From Halocaridina rubra (Eukaryota > Arthropoda > Malacostraca > Decapoda > Atyidae), in the NCBI GenBank assembly GCA_037179515.1, contig JAXCGZ010003847.1, positions 101,576 through 165,575 of the forward strand: a DNA stretch of 64,000 nucleotides, given 5' to 3'. How positions within the stretch are numbered: position 1 is the first letter of the stretch; each line of letters starts with the position of its first letter. Shown here in pieces: positions 22,058-34,162 of the stretch. Both the position numbers and the translations under genes were made by a program. Under the pieces are notes generated by a model. The model saw only the letters and a list, made by a program, of their open reading frames with translations. It made no database searches and was not told the origin of the DNA.

Positions 22058-24388
22058 TGGTGAGGACTCATTCGGGGCAAGATTCCTAGATTGCGTACAA
22101 GGGAATTTCCTACACCAACATGTAATGGAACCAACAAGGGCCAGGGGTGGGGATGAGCCATCACTACTTGATCTAGTGTTCACAGATAATGTGTTGGATA
22201 TTGAAAAAATTGAGTATGAACCACCAATTGGAAAGAGTGACCACTGTGTGTTGTTGATGGAGTATATCATTGAAGATATTCTTCCTGAGAGTAGAGGCAC
22301 TGAGGACATGAGGAGGAACTATCCAAAAGGAGATTACATCAAAATGAATGAGCTTTTTGCAGTTACTGACTGGAGAACCTTATTTTACAACAAATCTGTA
22401 CAAGAAATGTATGACATCTTTTGTGAGAAATATGGGAAGATAGTAGATTGCTGCATACCTGTCACCAAAGTAGGTGTAATTCATGCCAGAGAGAAATGGT
22501 TCGATAATGGGTGTAAAAGAGCTAAGGAGTGGAGAGACAAATGCTGGAAAAGGTATAGGAGGAGAAAAAACATAAATGCCTGGCAAACCTACAAAAGAGC
22601 AAGAAATGACTACCTAAGTAAAAGGAGAGAGGCAGAGAAAGACTATGAGAGGGACATCACCAGGAAGGCTAAAGAAAATCCCAAGCTTTTCCACAGCTTT
22701 ATCAGAGGAAAACTGAAGGTAAAAGAACAGGTTTTAAGGCTAAAGAGAGCGGATGGAAGCATCACTGAGACGGATGAAGAGATCTGCAAAGAATTGAACA
22801 AGGAGTTTCAGTCTGTATTTACAGTAGAAAATACAACACCCCCTCAGATTGCAGTGATAGAAGCTCAAGGGCAGGTATTAGAGAACATCAACCTTACAGC
22901 CACAGAGGTAAAGTGCTGATGGATTTAGATGTTCATAAAGCTACAGGTCCTGATGACATATCCCCTCATGTGCTTAAAAAATGCGCAAACACAATATCAG
23001 TGGCACTAAGTATCATATTTAAGGAGTCACTGGAGTCGGGGGAGATTCCAAGATGCTGGAAACAAGCAAATGTGATACCTATCTTCAAAAAGGGAAGGAG
23101 GGATACGGCTCTGAACTATAGACCAGTTTCCTTGACCAGCATAGTTTGCAAACTTATGGAGAAACTACTAAGGAAACATATCTCTCTTCACTTGGAATCC
23201 TTCAACTTTTTGTCAATGAGGCAACATGGCTTCAGAGAAGGTAGATCAACAGTAACAAACTTATTAGAATTTTATGATGAGGTAAGCCAAATCTTACAGG
23301 AAAGAGAGGACTGGGCAGATTGCATATTCCTAGACTTCCAGAAAGCGTTTGACACTGTTCCACATGGGAGACTTATTAGGAAGCTGCAATCAATGGCTAG
23401 AATAGGTGGAAATGTTTTGGAATGGATAAAAACTTACTTAGAAGGAAGGGAACAGAGGGTTAGAGTAAGACACTCAGTGTCTGAATGGAGAAGAGTTAGT
23501 AGTGGAGTTCCACAGGGTTCAGTTTTAGGGCCACTTTTGTTCCTTGTATATGTAAATGACCTACCAGAGTCTGTAAATTCATTCATGAATATGTTTGCAG
23601 ATGATGCAAAGATTGTGAAGAAAGTAAAAAACGAGAACAATGGTAGAGAACTTCAGGAGGATCTAAATAATCTGCATGAGTGGTCAGAAAAGTGGCTAAT
23701 GAAATTCAATACTTCAAAATGTAAGGTAATGAGAATGGGTACAAGTGCAAGAAGGCCCAAGCTTGACTACTCGGTGGCTGGAGTACAACTTCAAGAGACA
23801 GAAAATGAGACAAATCTAGGAGTAAACATACTGGCAGATTTGTCTCCAGAAATACATATAAATGGCATAGTAAGGGCAGCATATGCATTCTTATCAAATG
23901 TAAGGGTAGCCTTCAGGCACATGGACAAGGAAATGTTCAGAAATATTTATGTAACCAATGTGAGGCCAAAACTCGAATATGCAGCCCCCTTTTGGAATCC
24001 GCACTTGAAAAAGCACATAGCTAAGCTTGAAAAAGTTCAAAGACATGCCACGAAACTGGTGCCAGAAATACGCAATCTCAGTTATGATGAGAGGCTGAGG
24101 GAATTAGACTTACCATCACTCGAAGCTAGAAGAGTGAGGGGGGATATGGTGACAGTCTTTAAATTCCTTCATGGTTATGATAGAGTGGATAGGGAAGGAT
24201 ATTTTGATATGGCTGGCTCTAGAACTAGAGGTCATAGTTTGAAGCTTCGTAAGAAAACTTCTTTGCAGGATGTAAGGAAATACTTTTTCAGTGTAAGAGT
24301 AGTTGGTAATTGGAATTGGCTAAGCGAGGAGGTAGTTAATGCTATCTCAATCCATAGTTTTAAGGACAGGTATGATAAGTATCACTAA
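22058..24388 (+). pseudogene. CR1-8 ORF2 (partial), one frameshift
   Basis: The frame is open from 22058 to 22919 (endonuclease end: PSLLDLVFTDN, GKSDHCVLL; linker). Four bases are missing just after TATEV (near 22911), which shifts the frame. From 22913 to 24388 the RT and C-terminus are open without a stop: ATGPDDISPH, FLDFQKAFDTVPHG, GVPQGSVLGPLLFLVYVNDL, MFADDAKIVKK, then the CR1 C-terminal signature ending DRYDKYH. Apart from the 5' truncation and this single deletion the copy is undamaged, so it is fairly recent. Confidence 0.9.
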
Positions 24389-24412
24389 GTCTAAAATGGA
24401 ACCGATCAGGAG

Positions 24413-24445
24413 ACGGGAAGATACGAGCTTTGGGCTCTTTCCCGT
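24413..24445 (+). other. CR1 3' hairpin (best-preserved copy)
   Basis: ACGGGAA ... TTCCCGT with an inner GAGC ... GCTC pair closes a small loop just upstream of the tail repeats. The same hairpin occurs at every CR1 3' end here. In CR1 and other stringent LINEs a 3' stem-loop is what the RT recognises; that role here is inferred. Confidence 0.65.
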
Positions 24446-24483
24446 AAACACAATTAGGTAATCACAATTAGGTAATCACACAC

Positions 24484-24600
24484 AGGACAGGTATGATAAG
24501 TATCACTAAGTATAAAATGGAACCGATCAGGAGACGGGAAGATACGAGCTTTGGGCTCTTTCCCGTAAACACAATTAGGCAATCACAATTAGGTAATCAC
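24484..24600 (+). mobile_element. CR1-8b: extra CR1 3' end in tandem
   Basis: It starts within the last ORF2 codons (AGGACAGGTATGATAAG) and repeats the hairpin and tail. It is only about 117 bp long, placed directly after the tail of CR1-8. Confidence 0.85.
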
Positions 24601-24927
<327 letters not shown>

Positions 24928-24929
24928 CA

Positions 24930-25115
24930 ACTAAACACATCAACATATGTTAAAACATGAATCATATTTTACCCCTGACTGGAACTCGAACATGAGACAC
25001 ATTATTACTGTGCCAAGATGCTATCAAGCACACCACTGAAGGTCTAAAGGAGATGTAAACCTCACACCTTAACAGCCAAGCTAGGAATGAACGCATTATA
25101 TCTGAATACCTTTTC
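24930..25115 (-). mobile_element. tRNA-like SINE, minus orientation
   Basis: Read on the minus strand it has a D-arm-like segment (TGGTGTGCTTGATAGCA) and a B-box-like TGTTCGAGTTCC, followed by GGGGTAAAATATGATTCATG and an AT-rich tail that passes into the (AT)n tract. Related copies are at 25250-25400 and 55780-55925. The name SINE is inferred from the box spacing and dispersed copies; no boundaries or target duplication were found. Confidence 0.55.
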
Positions 25116-25406
25116 ATTCATGTTTTCACATATGTTAATGTATTCATTTTATTATTTTTAATGAATATATAGCTGAGATTTGAATTAAATGAGAAAAACG
25201 AAGCCACGAGTGAGGTTAGGAGACTTTGTAATATAAACAAAATGGCATTCAGATAGAATGCATTCATTCCTAGTATAGCAGTTAAGATAAAAAGTTTGCT
25301 TCCCCTTTACACCTTCAGCGTCTTATGTTAGAGTCCCTGTCAGGGCAAAATATGATTCATGTTTTCACATATGTTAATGTGTTTATTTTATTATTATTAA
25401 CACCTA
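25116..25406 (+). mobile_element. tRNA-like SINE and SINE tail, plus orientation
   Basis: 25116-25165 repeats only the SINE tail (TTCATGTTTTCACATATG). 25166-25249 is a spacer (AGCTGAGATTTGAATTAAAT...) also found at 55706-55790. 25250-25400 is a SINE body with decayed boxes and the same tail. The block forms the left flank of the copia array, and its relative forms the right flank. Confidence 0.5.
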
Positions 25407-25742
25407 TGTTAATTTTATGCATTACCAGATAAACTTAAGCTCACCATTCATGTTTATTAAATACTGATTTTATTCATTACCCATTTCAAAGGGATTGAAT
25501 ATATATATTGCTACTTAGACCTGCCATTTATTTTTAAAGAGTTATTTCTCATATATTGGATACTATATCTGCATTCGTTTATCTATGTGGTATTGTTTAT
25601 ATGTGCTTGGCTCTAGTGGCGATTCTGTAAAGCCCTTAATGTAAATAAAACCTCCTAGCATGTGAATTCAAATTTTGCATTATCATTTTAATCCCCACAC
25701 AACTGCTAGTATTTTATCATGATCATGGCCACAGACTTTACA
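25407..25742 (+). mobile_element. Copia array LTR 1
   Basis: It begins TGTTAATTTTATGC and is aligned along its length with LTRs 2-4 (CCATTCATGTTTATTAAATA, TAAATAAAACCTCC, TTTTAATCCCCACA). The end is placed at the A before the primer-binding site GGTTATGGACCCAG (25743-25756), which carries one G-to-A change from the other units. The AATAAA at about 25648 could serve polyadenylation. Confidence 0.7.
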
Positions 25743-28700
25743 GGTTATGGACCCAGTGGACACTTATGTTTTAGTGGCGATAAGAATAAATACGAATTTG
25801 GGAAGAGATATTTTGTGGCTATATAACAACACGCAAACTCCAAGATGTTCTCACGAGTGACTTGTTAGACTTGGAGAAGAACAGATGAGTATATGGAGAA
25901 TTAGTCCAATTGTTAGAAGATAGAAGCCTCTCACTAATAATTCGTGATGTGATGCCAAATATGATGGTAAGAAGGCCATCCAAATTCTACGAGACCATTA
26001 TCTCGGTAAGGGCATGGCAAGAGAACAAAATCTTTACACTCAGCTCACCACACCCAAGATGAAGGAGAATGAAGTTTTGACGGACTGCATGGTGAGGTGT
26101 GAAACTGCGGCAACTTCACTTAGGGCACCTGGTGAGATCATAAGCCTACTTATTACTATGGTGCTCAAGGGTTTACCACCAGAATTCAAGACGTTTTGTG
26201 CTGTGTTACGGCAGAAAAAGACCCAGACTTTTTCTGAACTTAAAGTAGTTACATGTATTTGAAGAATTTGAAAAACCCTGCTTACAGCAAGAAAGTAATG
26301 AGAGTGCGATGAATTTAAGAGACCCTCAAGGAAATTTTCAAGTAAAATGTTATTCCGGTGGAATACTTGATCATAAGTCAAAAGAATACAAGAATAAATC
26401 CCAGGGGCCAAAGCCTAGACCAAGTAGAAGATGGTGCTTTATTGTAAATATGCAACTCATTTCACTGTGCAATGCCGCAACAACAGAAAGGAAACTAAGA
26501 AGGATGCAGCCAATAATACAGACGTATTCAATGAGACAGTGATGGACGACGGAAAGGATTTTGTTTTTTGCACATATACTGAGGAATATTCGAAAGGTAA
26601 GGTGTATGGCAAAAATTTATTGGTAGACACTGGAGCAAGTGCATACATTATTTGTGAGAAAGAAAAATTTGACCTTTGGCTGATGGAAACAAAACCAGTG
26701 GTATAGTACAAGGTAAAGGGGATGCCTGTGTAATGCTGCATGATATTAATGGTAAATTGTGTAAAATGACAGTGAAAGATGTACTGTATGTGCCAATGTA
26801 TGAACAGGACATATTTTCTGTACAATCAGCAACACAAAAAAGTGCAACTGTGACATTTACCCTTCATTGTGCAAATATGAAAACCCCTGACGTCATAGTT
26901 TTTTATATTGAAAAGCAGGGAAGATAATATCATGTAAATAGTGCTAAGGGAAAAAACACTGCTAGTCATACAGCATATGAATGGAACAAAATCTAAAGAA
27001 ATTCTAACATGAAGGATATATTTAAGCTGGAAAGTGTAGGTGAAGGAATGTGTATCTCCAGCAAAGAAATTCAAGATTGTGAAAACAGGTAGCCCATGAA
27101 AAATATCCCAGTAAAGGAGCAGAGAACCTGAAGCAAGAGCTACAAATAACTTAGAATTAGTGCACTGTGACTTAGCAAGACCAATAAAAGTAAATGGAAA
27201 AGGAAATTTTTGCCATAACTTTTGTGAATAATTACTCTGGTATTATTATGGTTTATCTACTCAAAAATAAGAACGACACCATAAAAGCCACTGAAATTTT
27301 TTGGCTGATACTTCCTTATATGGGACAGTGAAACGCTTTCTTACTGAAAACTGTATGGAATTTACGTCAAGTGGTTTTAGATCCCTTATGGCAAGAAATA
27401 AAATCAAGCATGAATTTCCTTCTCCTACTCTCCTCATCAAAACTGTACTGCATAAAGGTCATGGAGAACCTCGTTTAAAATGGCAAACTGTCTGCTGATA
27501 GAATCTGGATTACCAAAGTTATTATAGCCATATGAACTCAAGATGTCAGCCTACATAACAAACATGTGCTCTAACAACAGGACCAGAAAGACTCTTTATG
27601 AGACATTGATTAGAAGAAAAACCTAACTTCGGTGACCTACGCAAGTTTGGTGCTACATGTAATGCCTACAAACTACATGGAAACAAAACAGATGCAAGGA
27701 GTGTAAGGGGAGTATTTTTAGGCTACAATGGAGAGAACCTTGCCTACCTAGTGTACCTCTCAAACGAAAATACAGTAAAGAAGGAGAGATGTGTGAAATT
27801 TTTCAAGAATGAGCAAGACGATAACAGTCAAAGTGCAAAATGTGAAGACGAAGATTCACTACGGCCACGAGAGCCAGTGGGAAAGACCAGTCAGAAGTAA
27901 GAGAAAACGATGAAGAATCAAGCATGGTCAAAGAAGACAGAACCAATCAAGGAAACACGACAGCCAGCCATAAACCCTCGACAAGATATCTGAAGAGGAA
28001 TAAGAAGCCTCCCAGCTACCTAGGTGATTAAGTGATGGATAGTAATGACATAGATTTTGTAGAAACGGCAAGTTGGTTCATCCAGCACTGTTACAGAGTA
28101 GTTGATGTCCCAACCACATTTGCAGAGGCAATGTCATCCCTAGAATCTCTCAAATGGAAGATGGCAATGAAAGAAGAGATGGATGCTATAGGAGAAAACG
28201 ACACTTACGAACTGCAACCATTATCTGTAATAGGTCAGTTTTAGGTGAAAAAGACAGATCTTGATAATTCATTGAACTACAAAGTAAGGATTTTCCCAAG
28301 TAAAAAGGAAAGATTTTCACTAGACATTTGCACCCACTGCAAAATTCACATCAGTAAGGATGTTAATCCAGATTGCTGTACAGAAAGATCTGTTAGTGCA
28401 TCAGTTGGATGTAAAGACGGCATATCTCAACGCAGATATTGATTGCAAAATATTCTAGGAACTACCCAGAAATTTTGTAAAACCAAACAGTAAGGGTGAG
28501 AAGCTAGTGTGTGAACAATAGAAATCATAATATGCTTTAAAACAAAGTGGGAGATACTGGTACATGATATTGCATGAATGTCTTTATCAATTATAATTTT
28601 TAGCATTCTCTATACTAAACTTGATGGTGATTCTTTTGTAATTATTTTGTTTTGAGTAAATGACATCATAATTGTTGTAGGCCATGGTCAGGTGTTGAAC

Positions 28701-29571
28701 AACATGAATATTTATTTGTATAATAAATTTTGCATGAAAGATATGGGGAAACTATCCAGGTTTATTGGTATAACATTTATACTCCAGGATGACTATGTAA
28801 TGACGAACCAGAAAAAGAATTGCGAGAAAAAACATGAGTGATTTATTATGAGAAATTGTAAGCCTAAAGCAATGCCATGTAATGCAAGTGTTAGTAAAGG
28901 TTGTGATAATAGTGATTCTAAAGAATTAACAGATCCTAAGGAATATAGGGAAATTGTGGGTAGCTTGATTTATGCTATGACAGGAGCAAGACCAGATTTG
29001 TGCTATGTTGTAACCAGATACCATCAGTTCATGTCTAGACCAACTAAAGCAATCTAGGCATAGCGAAACATATTATAAAATATATAAAAGGAACACTTTC
29101 TTATATTTTGAAGTTTAATAGATCAAATGAACCATAAAAACTTACTGGTTATAGTGACACTATCTGGACAATTTATTATGATAGACGTAGTATCACTGGT
29201 TATGGATTTCTCATGAATAATGATGGTGGGTTAGTTTCTTGGAAGAGCTACAACAGAGGGTTGTAGTAATGTCTACATGTGAGGCCAAATATATTGCGAT
29301 CACCTACGCAGTGCAAGAAGCTAATTTTCTTAGGAATTTGTATTATGACATGAAAGGATGTGAAAAGGATTTTGTTACTTTATATGTAGATAACCAGGGT
29401 GCTATTGCTTTGGCCGGAAATCCTGTACATCACCAAAGATCAAAACACATTGATGTAACACATCACTTTATAAGGTCAGAGGTAGGAGCTGGAATTGAAA
29501 AGCTTTTGTATTTTCCTTCAGAAGAAAATATTGCTGATTTATTTACTAAACCTCTTTCCAAGGAAAAATGA
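25725..29571 (+). pseudogene. Copia unit 1 gag-pol, heavily broken
   Basis: The order gag, protease, integrase, RT, RNase H is that of Ty1/copia. Gag starts MATDFTGYGPSG at 25725 and is visible again at 26014-26262. The zinc knuckle near 26345 has lost two of its ligands (CYSGG...H...Y). The protease keeps LLVDTGAS (about 26618). Integrase core pieces lie near 27165-27480, RT at 28032-28440, and a long intact RNase H end at 29239-29571 ([42 protein letters not shown]). The RT YVDD box has become VND near 28655. Unlike units 2-4 it still has a sense codon at the gag site near 26280, so it holds some ancestral states. Confidence 0.8.
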
Positions 29572-29579
29572 GGAGGGGT

Positions 29580-30006
<427 letters not shown>

Positions 30007-30020
30007 GGTTATGGGCCCAG
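30007..30020 (+). promoter_or_regulatory. Copia primer-binding site, internal initiator tRNA-Met type
   Basis: GGTTATGGGCCCAG is complementary to the anticodon-stem region of initiator tRNA-Met, the priming mode known from Drosophila copia. The same 14-mer is at 40176-40189, and a one-base variant at 25743-25756. It falls inside the open gag frame (reading GYGPS), 18 bp after the ATG at 29989. Confidence 0.7.
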
Positions 30021-33000
30021 TGGACGCCTATGTTTTAGTGATGATAAGGATAAGTGCAAGTTGTGGGAAGAGAAAGTTTGTGGCTATATAACAACAAGCA
30101 AACGCCAAAATGTTCCCACGAATGATTTGCCAGACTTGGAGAAGAACAGACGAGTATATGGAGAATTAGTCCAATTGTTAGAAGATAGAAGTCTCTCACT
30201 AATAATTCGTGCTGCGATGCCAAACATGATGGTTAGAAGGCCATACAAATTTTACGAGACCGTTTTCTCGGTAAGGGCATGGCAATAGTACTAAATCTTT
30301 ACACTCAGCTCACCACATTTAAGATGAAGGAGAATTGAGTCATGATGGACTCAGCAACTTCACTTAAGGCAGCTGGTGAGATTATAAGCCTACTTATTGC
30401 TATGGTGCTCAAGGGTTTACCACCAGAATTCAAGATGTTTTGTGCTGTGATAGGGCAGAAAAAAACACAGACGTTTTCTGAGCTTAAAGTAGAGTTACGT
30501 GTATTTGAAGAATTTAAGAAACCCTGTTAACAGCAAGAAAGAAATGAGAATGTGATGAACTTAAGAGACCTACAAGGAAATTTTCAAGCAAAATGTTATT
30601 CCTGTGGAAAACTTAGTCATATGCCAAAGGAATGCAGGAATAAAACCCAGTGCCTAGGCTTAGACCAAGTAGAAGATGGTACTCTAATTGTAAATATGCA
30701 ACCCACTTCACTGCACAGTGCCGCAACAACAAAAAGGAAACTAAAAAGGATGTAGCCAAGAATACAGACGTAGTCAATAAGCCAATGATGGACGACTGAA
30801 AGGATTTTGCTTTTTGCACATTTACTGAGTAATATTCGAAAGATATCGTGTATGGAAAAATTTATTGGTAGACACTGGTGCAAGTGCATACATTATTTGT
30901 GAGAAAGAAAAATTTGACCTTTGAGGAAAACTTTAATTCAAAGAAACATATGATTGCATTGGCTGATGGAAGCAGAGCCAGTGATATAGTACAAGGTAAA
31001 GGGGATGCCTGTGTAATGCTGCATGATAGTAATGGTAAATTGTGTAAAATAACAGTGAATGATGTATTGTATGTGCCAATGTATGAACAGGACATATTTT
31101 CTGTACAATTAGCAACACAAAAAGGTGCAACTATGACATTTACCCCTGATTGTGCGAAGACGAAAACCCCTGATGGCACAGTTTTTTATATTGAAAAGCA
31201 GGGAGGATAATATCATGTAAATAGTGTTAAGGAAAAAAACACTGCTAGTCATACAGCATATGAATGGGACAAAATCTTAAGACATTGTTACATGAAGGAT
31301 ATATTTAAGCAGGAAAGTGTAGGTGAAGGAATGTGTATCTCCAGTAAGGAAATTCAAGATTGTGAAACATGTAGCCCAGGAATCATCTCTCAGTAAAGGC
31401 TCAGAGAACCTGAAGCAAGAGTTACAAATAACTTAGAAATAGTGCACTGTGACTTAGCAAGACAAATAAAAGTAAATGGAAAAGGAAATTATAAGTTTAC
31501 CATAACTTTTATGAATGATTACTCTGGTATTGTTATGGTTTATCTACTTAAAAATAAGAGTGACACCATAAAAGCCACTGAACATTGTTTGACTGATACT
31601 TCCTTGTATGGGACAGTGAAACGCTTTCGTACTGAAAACTGTACGGAATTTACGTCAAGTGATTTTAGATCCCTCATGGCAAGAAATAAAATCAAGCATG
31701 AGTTTTCCTCTCCCTACTCTCCTCATCAAAACTGTACTGCATAAAGGTCATGGAGAACCTTGTTTAAAATGACAAAATGTCTGCTGATAGAAGCTGAATT
31801 ACCAAAGTCATCATAGCCATATGCACTCAAGATGTCAGCCTACATAAGAAACAGGTGTTTTAACAACAGACCTGGCAAGACTCCTTATGAGACGTTGAGT
31901 GGAAGAAACCTAACTTCAGCGACCTACGCATGTTTGGTGCTACATGTAATGCCTACAAACTACATGGAAACAAGATAGATGCAGGAAGTGTAAAGGGAGT
32001 ATTTTTAGACTACAATGTAGAGAACCCTGCCTACCTAGTGTACCTCCCAAACGAAAATACAGTAAAGAAGGAGAGATGTGTGAAATTTTTCAAGAATAAG
32101 CAAGACGATAAAAGGCAGAGTGCAAAATGTGAGGACAATGATTCACTACGGCCACGAGAGCCAGAGGGAAAGACCAGTCAGAAGTAAAAGAAGACGATGA
32201 AGAATCAAGCATGGTCAAAGAAGACAGAACCAATCAAGGAAACTCGACAGCCAGCCATGAATCCCCGACAAGATATCTGAAGAGGAATAAGAAGCCTCCT
32301 AGCTACCTAGGTGATTATGTGATGGATAGTGATGACATAGATTTTGTAGAAACGTCAAGTTGGTTCCTTCAGCACTGTTACAGAGTAGTTGATGTCCCAA
32401 CCACATTTGCAGAGGCAATGTCATCCCCAGAATCTCTCAAATGGAAGATGGCAATGAAACAAGAAGTGGACGCTATAGGAGAAAACGACACTTACGAACT
32501 GCAACCATTATCTGTAAATAGGTCAGTTATAGGTGAAAAAGACAGATCTTGATAATTCAATGAACTACAAAACAAGGTACGTAGCTGAAGGATTTTCCCA
32601 AGTAAAGGGGATAGATTTTCATGAGACATTTTCACCCACTGCTAAATTCACATCAGTAAGGATGTTAATGCAGATTGCTGTACAGAAAAATCTGTTAGTG
32701 CATCAGATGGATGTAAAGACAGCATATCTCAACGCAGATAGTGATTGCAAAATTTTCTTGGAACTACCCAAAGGTTTTGCAAAAACAAACAGTAAAGGTG
32801 AAAAACTCGTGTGTGAACTAAAGAAATCATAATATGCTTTAAAACAAAGTGGGAGATACTGGTACATGATGTTGCATGAATGTCTTATCAATTAACATTT
32901 TTGGCAATTTCTTTACTAAACTTGATGGTGATTCTTTTGTAAACATTTTGTTTTGAGTAGATGACATTATAATTGCTGCATGCCATGGTCAGGTATTGAA

Positions 33001-33554
33001 CCACATGAATACTTATTTGTATAATAAATTTTAATTGAAAGATATGGGAAAATTATCCTGTTATATTGGGATAGCATTTGATTTCAATGATGACTATGTA
33101 ATGACGAACCAGAAAAAGAATTGCGAGAAAATACATGAGGGATTTATTATGAGTAACTGTAAGCCTAAAGCAATGTCATGTGATGCAAGTGTTAGTAAAG
33201 TTTGTGATAATAATAATTCTATAGAATTAACAGATCCTAAGGAATATAGGGAAATTGTGGGTAGCTTGATTTATGCTATGACAGGAGCAAGATCATATTT
33301 GTGCTATGTTGTAACCAGAGTATCCCAGTTCATGTCTAGACCAACTAAAGCACATCTAGGCATAGCGAACACTTTCTTATAGTTTGAAGATTAATAGAGC
33401 AAATGAACCATTAAAACTGATTGGTTATTGTGACACTGATTGGGCAAGTTCTTATGGTAGACGTAGAATCAATTGTTATGGATTTCTAATGAATAATGAT
33501 GGTATGTTAAATTCTTGGAAGAGCAAGAATAGAGGGTTGTAGCAATGTCTACAT

Positions 33555-33784
33555 ATATATCTACCTTGGCTGTCTCCCCCAATTGGGGGGTAGCCGACAT
33601 CAAAAAAGAAACAATATGGGGATTACTTTCCCCCATTGTTTCTCTCTTGACGTCTCGCGAGATGTTAATACAAGGGGGGAATACCCAATCCCTTCACCCC
33701 ATCCATTTTTAGTCACCTCTTACAACATGCAGGGAATATGTTGGGGCTATTCTTTGATGTTGTGCCCGCCACCAAAGGGCTGGC
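33555..33784 (-). mobile_element. RTE-derived SINE-like element in copia RNase H
   Basis: Read on the minus strand, its 5' end (GGCGGGCACAACATC, then TAAGAGGTGACTAAAAATGG) matches the 5' end of the RTE-like LINE at 34160. Its 3' end (GATGTCGGCTACCCCCCAAT, then CAGCCAAGGTA) matches the RTE 3' end at 39865-39900. It has no coding capacity. The insertion splits the copia MSTCEAKY region and is flanked by ACAT on both sides (33551-33554, 33785-33788). Confidence 0.8.
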
Positions 33785-34122
33785 ACATGTAAGGCCAAAT
33801 ATATTGCGATCACCTTTGTAGTGTTGAAGCTAATTTTCTTAGGAATTTGTATTATGACATGAAAGGATGTGAAAAGGATTTTGTTTTTTTATATTTAGAT
33901 AACCAAGGTGCTATTGCTTTGGCTGGAAAAAATATACATCACCAATGATCAAAATACATTGATGTAACACATCACTTTATAAGGTCAGAGGTAGGAGCTG
34001 GAATTGTAAAGCTTTTGTATGTTCCTTCAGAAGAAAATATTGCTGATTTATTTACTAAACCTCTTTCCAAGGGTAAAATGGAAAAATTTAGTCATCAGAG
34101 GGTGACTTTTAAAAGGAGAGGT

Positions 34123-34162
34123 TGAGTTTTTTGTATTACAAGTTAAACTTTAGTACACCCTG
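34123..34162 (+). mobile_element. Copia array LTR 3, left piece
   Basis: The first ~40 bp of an LTR after the purine run AAAAGGAGAGG. It is interrupted by the RTE insertion with TACACC (34154-34159) repeated at 39917-39922, and continues at 39917. Confidence 0.8.

Larger units (their letters stand above)
22055..24483 (+). mobile_element. CR1-8: plus-strand CR1-like LINE, 5'-truncated in the endonuclease
   Basis: It begins at the codons for SGEDSFGARF in the endonuclease and continues through RT, the C-terminus, the 3' hairpin (24413-24445) and two tail repeats of AATTAGGTAATCAC. It is the only CR1 copy here on the plus strand. Two further 3' ends follow in tandem. Confidence 0.9.

Noticed and set aside
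22380..22586. Recurring 68-codon frame starting MPGIYVFSPP on the antisense strand of CR1 (also 3880, 13967, 38821, 58369, 63285)
   Set aside because: It repeats only because the LINE repeats; antisense shadow of the endonuclease-RT linker.
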